This document shows, one piece after another, positions 23,485 through 33,200 of a stretch of 56,668 nt of DNA. Below the pieces are notes generated by a model. It had not been told where the DNA came from and ran no database searches. It worked only from the letters and a program-made list of their open reading frames with translations. This DNA is from a virus, in IMG/VR virus record IMGVR_UViG_3300030329_005304, positions 1-56,668 of that record. One strand, written 5' to 3'. Each line of letters opens with the position of its first letter. The first letter of the stretch is position 1. The position numbers were made by a program, and so were the translations under genes.

Positions 23485-24338
23485 TTCTGAACTTCACCTA
23501 CCCTGCTGAGTTCGTCGCTGGCGGCCAGATGAAGCCAGAGCACTGGAGCGGCCCGCTAGACGAGCTCGAGTCTGTCTTCCAGAGCAACATGCATGGGGTG
23601 AACATCGCCCTTGGTCCCGCGCTTCATGGGAAAAACTTCAGGGGAAACGGGCTGACTGAGGTTTGGAAGCGCGCCGCTGCGAGCGAGTCCTGGACCGTCT
23701 TCCCTGGGGCGGGCGGCACGAGAGTGGATATGCCTGGCGGGTCTCTTCGTTTTAGGCTTCGCCGCCCCGCGACGGTGGTTGTTTTCTACATTGCGTCAAT
23801 CTTCAGGACCAACTACCCAGAAGAGACCTCCGGCGACGACGGGACCCAGAACCCTCCAGTGAACGTCGACAAGGCCGTGAGTCACACAAGGTTTGAGGCT
23901 TTGTGGGAGGGCAAGGGGGACGGCTCGCCTGGTGGTGAGTTGCTTCAGTCGACAACGGTCCTTCGGCAGCGGGGGAATCCTGGGGACTCGGTGACCCAGT
24001 CCAGGCAGGTTGTGTTTGCTTGGCAGGTTCGTCCAGTAAATGGGACCGCTCCCGTTGTTGCCGGGACTCGGGCGTTCCCTGGGACAGATCAACTTCAGGC
24101 AGGATGGCACTGCGTTCGACATACCGCGTCAGATCTGCTTAACGACGAGTATCCACTCCCAGAAGGCTCGCTCCACACACCGGGATTCGTGGTTGGCAAT
24201 ACAGAACTCGTTGTTGTTGCCAACTATGGACCAAAGCAGGATGACCTTGAAGAGGCGGCCGCTTCGGCGGAAGATGACCGCGTTGCGGATGCCGGACTTG
24301 ACGACGTTCGCGGAAGGGTGTTCCGTGGGCGGTCCTGA
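23481..24338 (+). CDS. Tail appendage-like protein 3 (285 aa)
   Basis: ATG at 23481 (four-base overlap). N-terminal ILNFTYPAEF, helix DELESVFQSNMHGVNIALG, then RVDMPGGSLRFRLRRPATVV and a longer beta domain with a proline/glycine insert. The C-terminal 35 residues are acidic and helical (DDLEEAAASAEDDRVADAG). Third member of the trio. It may be the outermost or a trimerising appendage because it is longest; inferred. Confidence 0.55.
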   Translation: MILNFTYPAEFVAGGQMKPEHWSGPLDELESVFQSNMHGVNIALGPALHGKNFRGNGLTEVWKRAAASESWTVFPGAGGTRVDMPGGSLRFRLRRPATVVVFYIASIFRTNYPEETSGDDGTQNPPVNVDKAVSHTRFEALWEGKGDGSPGGELLQSTTVLRQRGNPGDSVTQSRQVVFAWQVRPVNGTAPVVAGTRAFPGTDQLQAGWHCVRHTASDLLNDEYPLPEGSLHTPGFVVGNTELVVVANYGPKQDDLEEAAASAEDDRVADAGLDDVRGRVFRGRS

Positions 24339-24366
24339 GGTTAGGATGACTTTGTAAGGAGGCTTG

Positions 24367-24786
24367 ATGGCCACCACGCTGATGCCACAGACCTTCCCGT
24401 ACGACGTGCGGTTCGCCGACCAGATGGAGCCTCTCCGTCAGGCGCACGAGCGCGTGTACGCCACTCCGGTTGACTACACAAGGCGTGGTGGAACGGCGCT
24501 CCTGAGTCGTGGAGACATGTATGGCTCCCTCTACGATGCCGCAGCCAGGGCCACGGCAGAGAGGCGTGCTGCGGAGCAAAGAAGGCGCACGGCTTGGGCG
24601 GCCCAGGCGGATCGAAATAGGATCCAAGCCGCCGCGCTTCGCAACCAATCAATTGCCGATCTTGTCTCTGGCGGAGTCGGCCTTGCCGGGGACGAGATTG
24701 CGCGACTGAGGTATCGCGACAACCAGGCCAACTCGACGACTGTCCGGCCAGCCGTCGACGGCCTTGGCATCTGGGGGGCTGAGTAA
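24367..24786 (+). CDS. Small helical internal virion protein (139 aa)
   Basis: ATG at 24367 has AAGGAGG four bases upstream; an earlier TTG at 24364 is unlikely. Alanine- and arginine-rich helices dominate (YDAAARATAERRAAEQRRRT to RNQSIADLVSG), with a short glycine-rich turn GGVGLAGDEIARLRY. The position before the large internal proteins suggests an ejection-type core protein comparable to T7 gp14 in role, not in sequence. Confidence 0.55.
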   Translation: MATTLMPQTFPYDVRFADQMEPLRQAHERVYATPVDYTRRGGTALLSRGDMYGSLYDAAARATAERRAAEQRRRTAWAAQADRNRIQAAALRNQSIADLVSGGVGLAGDEIARLRYRDNQANSTTVRPAVDGLGIWGAE

Positions 24787-25388
24787 TGGCTCTTATTTCC
24801 AGTATCGCGGCGGGAGACATCTCCCAGCGGCCAGAGTTCACGACAGGGGAGCAGGAGTGGTACGACAAGAAGGCCAGGCCCTACGCCGAGGCCCTTCGGT
24901 CCCAGGCCCTCGGGGAGGGCGGCGCAGCGCAGCGCGGCGCACGGAAGTCCCAGGGCCAACTTGTTGCCGCACAGTTTGGCGGACAGGGTGGCGTCCTCGG
25001 GGAGCGCGCGACCACCGCGATGGCCCCAACATTCCGCCGCGCCATGCAGAGGGCTCTTATGTCTGCAAAGCAGCAGGCTGACGAGAACACTCGCCGAGTA
25101 ATGCAGGAGCGCGAGCGAAAGAGGGCCGCCGGGCTGTCCGAGCTCGGTTCTGTGACCAACATTGAGTCATCCCTTGCGAACCTCATCCCGTTTGCTGGGC
25201 CATACATCGCTGGCACTACGGGCCTTGTCGGCGGCCTTGAGCAGGCAGCTATCGGCGACTCAAACAAGGCGGGTCAGACTCCGCTTCGCACCCTTGACTG
25301 GGGCTCCCCCAGCACCTCGACGACGGACCCGAGTGTTCGTCCTGGCGGCGGCGGCCTCTATGACCTGTACAACCTGACTTACGGCTAG
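24786..25388 (+). CDS. Internal virion (ejection-type) protein (200 aa)
   Basis: ATG at 24786, sharing a base with the previous TAA. Two thirds is charged helix (GEQEWYDKKARPYAEALRSQ; FRRAMQRALMSAKQQADENT), followed by a hydrophobic segment at about residues 140-163 (NLIPFAGPYIAGTTGLVGGL) that could insert in a membrane, and a Ser/Thr/Gly tail. A helical protein with one amphipathic/hydrophobic patch is what is expected of proteins ejected to build a trans-envelope channel. No enzyme motif. Confidence 0.6.
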   Translation: MALISSIAAGDISQRPEFTTGEQEWYDKKARPYAEALRSQALGEGGAAQRGARKSQGQLVAAQFGGQGGVLGERATTAMAPTFRRAMQRALMSAKQQADENTRRVMQERERKRAAGLSELGSVTNIESSLANLIPFAGPYIAGTTGLVGGLEQAAIGDSNKAGQTPLRTLDWGSPSTSTTDPSVRPGGGGLYDLYNLTYG

Positions 25389-25396
25389 AGGGCGGC

Positions 25397-27202
25397 ATGG
25401 CTGGCGAAGACATTTACGCGGGAAGCTCAACCGCCCCCCTTCTGAGCGAAGCTTACGCCTTCAGGCCACTTGCCCAGATTCCGGGTCAGATACTAAGCCA
25501 CGAACGAATGGCGCGGATGATGGCCCTCAAGGAGGCCGAGTTTGAGGCTGAGCAGGCCCGGCTGGCCCGGGCCGAGGACAGGCTTCTTCAGGATCGACTA
25601 CTCAAGCGCCGTGGCGGCGAGGCACAGGGTGTTGGCGGCGGCTCTGGCCGTCGTCGCTCTGGCGGTGCCGGTGGTGCTGGTGCCGGTGCGGACGCCGAAC
25701 TGTCCGCGCTCATCGGTGCGCAGGTAGACCCTGCGCTCCGTGGGAGTGAGCTCGCCCTAAGCGGTGCGCTCGCAGCCCAGTCCAGGGCCGATCAAGAGAT
25801 GGCGGCTGCGGATATCGACGCAGCCAGAAACCCCGAGTGGATACGCGGGAGATCTGCACAGCAGTTCCTCGAGGGGCTCTCTGGGCAGCCCGATGCTGGG
25901 CGAGCCCATCTCGTTGAGTTTGGGCCGCCCAAGCCGCCCAAGCCCACGAGGTCGGTGGCCCGTGAGGCTGGAGAGCGCCCGTTTGACCCGACAGCGTCCA
26001 TTGTTCTTGGCGACAAGGGACTCGCAAATCCGTGGACCGAGCTTGGCCACGGCAAGGAGTACGTCGGGAACACTGGCTACGCGGAAGAGCTCGAGGCCCA
26101 GGGCGCAGCGCCCGAGGGCTTTGCTCGCCGCGTCGAGGCCTACAACAGCCGGCTTGGCTTGGCTGAGGGTCGCGAGCAGGCCAGGTTTGCCACCGAGTAT
26201 GCCCAGGAGGCTGCGCGCATTAGCGAGGAGCGTCGTGCCGCAAGGCAGGAGCGCTACGTCGGTGCGCTTAGTCAGACCACCTGGGGCAAGCGCAAGACCA
26301 GGGACCAGCTCAGCGCCATGGCCGACTTGCTGTCGAGGCCGGAGACGAGCCAGTCTGCTCTCGATCTCCTTGGTGACGAGGCGGCAAACTTCAGAACGAT
26401 CATCCAGTCGGACGCCGAGAGGCGGCGAGAGACTCGACTTAGGGATGCTGAGCGTGCCCACCTGGCGGAGACCGAGCGCGCGGCCATGGAGCAGTACGGA
26501 AAGGACATCCGAGCGGCGACAGAGTACTACGATCAGGCCATGAGGGCTCTTCGGCAAGAGTTTGGGGAGGGCAAGCCAATACCCCCCGATAGGTTGCGGG
26601 CTATCGAAGATGAGGAGGATCGCCTTGTCGACGAGGCGACCAACAGGAGAGACCAGGCCATCTCCAGAGGAAGGCTGCAGGCGGCTGACCAAGCGTCAAG
26701 GACGAGAGCCTCGACTGCGGAGACCCCGGGCGGTCCGGCCGAGAAGGCAGATATCCAGTGGGCAGATCAGGCTCTCAAGCAAGCCAAGGCAGACCTGGAC
26801 ATGGCCGAGTCTACGGCTGGGGCCGAAAGGTTTGACGAGCTCTCTGTGCGGTACATCGAAAGACAGACCAGGGCAAACCCGGACAATGCAGCCGCGGTTC
26901 GCGACTATGTCGCCGCCATGGGCAGAGACATCGATCAACTCAGGGTGGCGCTCAGAAGTGAGGTCAGCCCCACCAGGGGCGGCTTTGGGTTTGGTGGCGG
27001 AAGTTGGATTGATCGAATCCCTGGCGGGACAGAGGCGACTGAGGAGGACCCCGAGGTCGCTCGTTATGTCGAGAAGATGAACCTCAAGAGGGAGCTTGGT
27101 CCGCTTGGCAACTGGACCGGGAACTACACTCACCCAGATCTCGATGATCCCATTACTCCAGCGGAAATTCGCCAGGAACTCGCTGACAAGAAGGAGAGGT
27201 AG
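25397..27202 (+). CDS. Large coiled-coil internal virion protein (601 aa)
   Basis: ATG at 25397. Long charged helices from about residue 35 (MMALKEAEFEAEQARLARAE), a Gly/Ala hinge at about 75-95 (GGSGRRRSGGAGGAGAGAD), then a series of Ala/Arg/Glu helices to residue 500 (EERRAARQERYVGALSQTTW; EQYGKDIRAATEYYDQAMRA). The end carries a glycine-rich GGFGFGGGSWIDRIPGG and a basic/acidic helix. Fits a core or ejection protein between the smaller internal proteins and the giant one; no catalytic site. Confidence 0.6.
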   Translation: MAGEDIYAGSSTAPLLSEAYAFRPLAQIPGQILSHERMARMMALKEAEFEAEQARLARAEDRLLQDRLLKRRGGEAQGVGGGSGRRRSGGAGGAGAGADAELSALIGAQVDPALRGSELALSGALAAQSRADQEMAAADIDAARNPEWIRGRSAQQFLEGLSGQPDAGRAHLVEFGPPKPPKPTRSVAREAGERPFDPTASIVLGDKGLANPWTELGHGKEYVGNTGYAEELEAQGAAPEGFARRVEAYNSRLGLAEGREQARFATEYAQEAARISEERRAARQERYVGALSQTTWGKRKTRDQLSAMADLLSRPETSQSALDLLGDEAANFRTIIQSDAERRRETRLRDAERAHLAETERAAMEQYGKDIRAATEYYDQAMRALRQEFGEGKPIPPDRLRAIEDEEDRLVDEATNRRDQAISRGRLQAADQASRTRASTAETPGGPAEKADIQWADQALKQAKADLDMAESTAGAERFDELSVRYIERQTRANPDNAAAVRDYVAAMGRDIDQLRVALRSEVSPTRGGFGFGGGSWIDRIPGGTEATEEDPEVARYVEKMNLKRELGPLGNWTGNYTHPDLDDPITPAEIRQELADKKER

Positions 27203-27208
27203 GTCCCC

Positions 27209-30200
27209 ATGGGGCGCCTCTCTGGCCTCAAGCCCGCCGAGGAGCCGACCAAGGCGAGCAGGCTTTCCGGCCTCAAGCCCGCCGAGGAGCAGGCCGAGGG
27301 GCCAGTTGGGCAAAGTAGGCTCTCCGGCCTTGAGCCAGCCAAGGAGGAGGACCAGCCTGCGCCTAGCGCAGAAGACGCCGCCCTTCGAGAGGGCTACGCA
27401 CGGGTCCTCGAGAACCAAATGCCAGCGGACCGAAGGAAGGCCCGAAAGCTGGCTGGGGACCTTGGCCAGTCTCCTGCAGAGGCGGCTGCTGTTGTTACCG
27501 CAGCAAACAGACTTCAACTTGCCGAACTGAGGGGCGAGGAACTCGAGCCGGAGCGCCAAGAAGAGCTTGAGTCGATCTCAAGAGCAGAACTCCCAGACGA
27601 CAAGCCGGGATACAAGCCGTGGTGGGGCACCATGGTCGACACCCTGGACGCCAGCACAAGCCCAATCGTTCGTCCTGGGTACAGCCTTATGTCTGCAAAG
27701 GCGGACATTGGGACACTGCAAGCGATGGACCCGGAGGCAAGGTCATCGTGGGTTACGGGGCTGGACAATAGCGACCCGCGAAAAGAGACCTTCTTGGACG
27801 CGGTGGAGAGGCTCAACCGCGGCGAGTCTCTCACTTGGCACGGCCCGAAGCTGTCCTCCATCTACTGGAGCCCGGCGCGCTCAAAAGCAGACCCTTACGG
27901 CTACACAAACCTGCCGCGCCCTTGGCAGAGGCTCGACGAACGCGGGTTTCCCACAGAAGACTCCGCCCCTGCCGACCCAACAGACGTAATCCTTCGCTCC
28001 CTGATGCCCAGACTTGGGTGGGAGAATGAGGATGAGTACATGAGACAGAGGCGGGAGGTCCAGGTCGCTGGCTCTGCCGCGGCCGAATCTCTCAAGACGA
28101 TGGGCAAGCCTACGCTTCCTGGGGCGGCGACCCTTGCGGCTGCCCCGCTCGTTGCCCCGATTGCGGGTCCGCTCCTTCCTGGGGTTGTCGCCACCGCGGG
28201 AGGCCTTGGTGCCGCCGGCACGCTTGCCGGCACGGCAGCAGAGGCTGGGCGCGTTGCTGATGCGGTCTATACGGGGATTCAAGAGGGGCGACCCACCATC
28301 GAGAGCCTCGCTAACCCCGCAACGGTTCAGAAGATCGAAGAGGGGGACACCCGGGCCGGGCTCTTCCTTCCGGAGATGGTCACGATGATCGCTCCGGACT
28401 TCCTGACAAAGTTGACGCCAATCGGGGTCGCTGTCGGGGCAATGCGTACCCCGGGCCGAATGACTGGTGGTGGGATACTGACTGTCGCTGGCGACAACGT
28501 CATGCAGTCTCAGATTGCATCCAGGACGGAAGCCATCCTTGGCGGGGATACCGGAGACGCTGTCCTAAGGTCCTTGGGGATGAAGACCACCGGACCCAGC
28601 AAAGACAAGGTGAACCTTGTTGGCGTCTGGGCAGATAAGGTCCGCAGCGGGGAGCCGCTTCCGAGCGACCTTGGCATGGAAAAGGCCCCGGGGGTCATTG
28701 CGGCCAAGTCGAGACTCGCCGCGGCCGAGAGCGCACTTGAGTCTGCTGAAAAGTTTGGGGCGCTTGATGACGTGACAAGCGTCCGGCTTAGGAGGGATAT
28801 CTCCGAGGCAAAGGAGGCGCTCGAGGTCGAGCGACTCAAGCCGCCAGAGTCCTTGTCTGGGGCAATCAGGGCTCAGGTTGAGAGTCACATCAAGACAGCC
28901 ATGGCGAGGATTGGCGGGGATGCCGAGAGAGCCGGGCGCGTCGTTGAGGACATCAACTTCTCTAGCCACCCCGACGGTCCCGCAGTTTCCCTTGCGCTCA
29001 GGGAGGACGGTCTCCCCATCGCGGTCCTTGACCGGGCAAAGGTCGTGGTTCGATACGCCGACGAGGCAGATCCCGGGAAGCAGGTTTCGATCCGAGAAGC
29101 TGCAGAGGACGTCCGGGACCTTCTCCGCCTTCCCGGTTCAAAGAGGGAGGGGGCCGGTCTTTTTTCGTCCAGGGCCCTCGCAGCAAGGCTGGTTGACAAG
29201 GCAGGTAGAGCTGTTGCGTCTATGGAGCTTCGGATCCCAGGGAAGAGGGAACCGGTCAGGGTCTACCGGCTCACCGGGAACCTTGAGCGCCTCCGGAAGA
29301 AGTTTGGCTTTGGCCAGCCGTGGGCCATTCAGAGGCCTGGGGAGAGCGGGATTGATTCCTTTGAGCCGATGCGACCTACCGACCTGCTGTCGGACCACGA
29401 GTGGCAGGCGCTTCGCCAACTCTTCAAGAAGAAGGGATGGTCCCAGAAGACAGGGGAATACAAGACCGCGGAGGCTGCCTATCGGGTGCTGAGCGGCTCG
29501 ACAAGCAAAGAGGACCTTGAGCTTGTCAGTCACTTCCAGGAGCGCGGAGGCAGCCTTCCCGTCGACCTCGGAACTGATGACATCTGGGATTTCATTGTTC
29601 GTTCGGCCGAAGGGGATGAGATTGGTCGCGGGATTGCGCCAGAGGAGGCCATCCTCAGGGCGAGGGGCCTATTTGCCACCCTTAACGATCGAGTGAAGGA
29701 AGCCCTTCGCCTCGTCCCCACCGAGAAGATTCAAGAGTACCTCGCCAAGGGGCGAGGTCTCGTAAGCGCCAAGTCCACAGAGGCCGCTGCTCTTGAGGAC
29801 GACCTGGCGCGCCTGAACAAGTACAAGGACACCCTGGTAAGCGAGCTCGACCCAAAGGCCGCAGAGGCCCTGGATGAGCTGGCAATTCTTCATAGAGAAG
29901 CTCTCGCCGCCCGCAAAGAGGAGCGTGCGTTGGCCAGAGAGGCTGAGGCGCGGCGCCTTGGGGTTGACGTCGAAGAGGCCACCGCGAGGCTCGATGCCGA
30001 GATCCGGGAAGAGGAACTCGCGGTAAAGGCATTCCAGAAGGCCATTAAGCGTGAGAAGCGCGTCCTTGAGGAACTGCTTGCACTCAACCGAAACATCGCC
30101 GAGCCAATGCAGGTTCTTGAGGATATTCGGCGGGCAATGATTGAGGCCCCCGGATTCATCAGAGCTACGGCGGAAAGGTTCAGGACGGCTGAGTGGCAGG

Positions 30201-33200
30201 ATATTCCAGACGAAGAACTGGACCTTGCTATTGCGCTCATGGACATGGACGCGGTGACGCTGTTCCTGAATAGGGGCAGGTCGAGAGAGGCGCTTGCGGA
30301 GGCCATCGAGGACCTTGGAAGCAGGGGGCCCGCGCTCTCAAGCATCGCCTCAAGGTCCAGGCTCCTTCAAGCCAAGGCTGACGTCCGAAGGTTCGTATCT
30401 GCCCAGCGCGCGACCACCGCGGAGGAAGCCGTCATAAAGACCATCTCCGGCGAGCCGGGACAGCCGTGGTCTCCCCAACTGGCGGAGCAGTTGCGTGCCC
30501 GTGGAGCGGCCAGGGCCCGTGAGGCGAGAGCTCGGTTTGACGAGACCTTCAAGAAGGTTCGGCCGAAGTGGAGGAGGTACGGGAAGCCACACTCCCTAGT
30601 GCGGAAGCTTGAGGGGAAGATCAAAGAGAAGGAGGGGGAGCTCAGCCGGGTTCGTCTCGAGGAGGCCGAGGCCGGGCGCGAGCTTGACTACATTCGCAGC
30701 CTTGCTTCGGCTGAGTCAAAGCTGAAGAAGGCCGCCCCTGATGCGGACACCATGCTCGCCGCCCTCGCGTCCAGCACGACCAGGGCACAACTCGCGCGGG
30801 ACGTGATGAGGCAGTTGACCAGTGGGTTCGACGGCAAGGGCCTCAGCTTCGGCACATGGGACGAGATGGCCTCCGCCCGGTCTCTTGAGAACGAGCTCGA
30901 CAATGCCGTCACTGAGGCCCGTTGGTTCGAGCGAGGCAAGATGTTCACTGAGGTGGTCGGGAGGCTTTCTGTTGCCGAGGCTGCGCGGGCAGAGCGGGCC
31001 ATTAAGGCGCCCCCCGGGCTGTATCTGTCTGAGCTCAGGTCGCTGCCGGAGAACGTCAGAGACGTGGTTGAGATAGCCAGGTCCTTCTATGACGACATGT
31101 ACCGGACGCTCAAGTCTGAGGGCTTGATTGACCACAAGTGGACCCGGGAAGAGTTCTTTGAGCGGATGAGCGTTGAGGGTTACATCAACCACATCCTTAC
31201 GAAGAAGGGCTCAAAGAAGCTCTCAAGCCTGTCTCGCCGGTTTGACTCGAAGATATCGGCACTCAAGAACCGGACCATGAGTGGGACGATTCGCGAAATC
31301 AACGCGAAGGTTCGCCGCCAGGTTGCTGAGATGATCCTTGATTGGGAGAAGGCGCAGGGAAGGGTCGCCCTGAGCAGGAGGAGCCAGGCTGTTCGTGGCC
31401 TCAGGCAACTCACAGGCACCACCCCGACAGGCCTCCTCTCCGAATCTGCCAAGGCTGCCGCAAGGTCTGGCGATGAGGCCGCTGATTTTGCCCGTGGCGC
31501 CGAGGAGTCCAAGGAAGCGGCCATCCAGAGAATCATCCAGGAGTTCGGCCTCAAGGACGTCCACTTCTTTGAGACTGACGGCCACCTCCTGATGAAGATG
31601 TACGGGAAGGACGTCTCTCGGGCGGTCGCCCGGAAGCGCTTCCTTGACGGCCTCAGGGGCCTCTTTCCGTTGCCGGCTGATGGGTCGATTCCGGAGGGCT
31701 GGAGAAGGCTCAGCGGGTCTGCCCAGGTAGAGGCTGTCTTCTCAGACGTCATCCCCTGGGCCACCTGGAAGAACCACAGGGCTGAGCTCGACAGGATCAT
31801 GAGCTCTAACGAGCCCCTTGCGGAGCGGGTGAAGCGGCTGGACGGCTTCCTTCGCGGAGTTGGGGTTGACCCGAGCAGTTCCCTTGCAAAGGGCATCCGT
31901 CGAGTCGTTGCTAACGACGTCATTGTCCCCGCTCCGGTGGCTCAGTTCGCCGAAGACATGAGCCGGCCGGACTGGATTCACAACCTCAACGGGGTCATGA
32001 AGTTCCCTGTCGAGGTTGCTGACGAAATGCTTGCCCTGTTCAAGGTAACGACCACTGTCGGCGCCATGGCGTTCCACGGCAGGAATGCCGTCAGCAACAC
32101 CCTTCAGAACGTGATGACTCACGGGCTGTCCTTCCTTTCGCCGTCCACCCAGATGGAAGCCATCGCTCTTCTTAACGCGAAGGATCCCGAGGCGATGTTC
32201 ACCTTGAATATCCAGGGTGTTGATGTCCGGCGTCCGGTGCGGGACTGGATGGACCTGATGGACTCTAGGGGGATCCGGAGCCATCACGCGACCATGGTTG
32301 ACGTCGAAGACACGGACGCCGCCATGAAGATTCGCACAGGCCGAGGGGTGGCCGTCTACGCAGGCGCAGGAGCCACGGGCTTTGTTGCTGGGTCAACGGT
32401 TGGAGACACCCCCGAAGAGCGGGTGCGAAACGCATTCGTCTACGGGTTTGGCGCGTCTGTTGGATCGACTGTCGGGTTCGGTCTTTATGAGCTGTTCCTC
32501 AGGCGGGCGCTTGGAGCGGGCGCAATCGCAGCAACCGGAAAGCTGCCAGACCGGCCAACAGAAAGCCTTGTGTTTACCCTCCTGGAGGAGGGCCCGGAGG
32601 CAGCGGCCAGGGTTGCCGGTCGGGGGTTCGCCCGCGAGTCTGACCGAGCGTTCGATGTTGTGGCCAATGTCTGGAGAAACAAGGGAGAGGTATTCAAGCG
32701 GTCGTTCTCGATCCTCGTCGAGGACGTCTTTGACTTCTCGAGCAAGTGGGCTCCTGCGGCGAAAGCCGGGGTTGGGTACGCCGCACTAGGGGCCAAGGCT
32801 GGGTCTTTTAGCGGTCCAGCAGGAGCGGCTGGTGGGGCGGCTATTGGCTTTGGTGCGGCCCTGGCCGCAAAGATTGGGTCTGAAGGGTTCTTCCTGATCG
32901 GAGCCGGGGTTGGCCAGGCGATTGAGCATCAAAGCAAGGTTGCCGGCTTCTTGACCGGGCTCAAGAGGGGGATGTCTCCTGATGCCGCGGCAGACATGGC
33001 CCAGCGGGCCCTGTTTGACTACAACGACCTTACTTGGTTTGAGCGCTACATCGTCCGGCGACTTGTTCCCTTCTACACCTGGGAGAGCCGCAATCTGCTG
33101 AAGCTCCAGCCCTGGCTGCTGGCCAACAGGCCGCATGCTTATCAGGTGCTGGACAAGATGTTTATGGCGGCCGGGTCAACGAACCCTGACGAGGCTTCGC

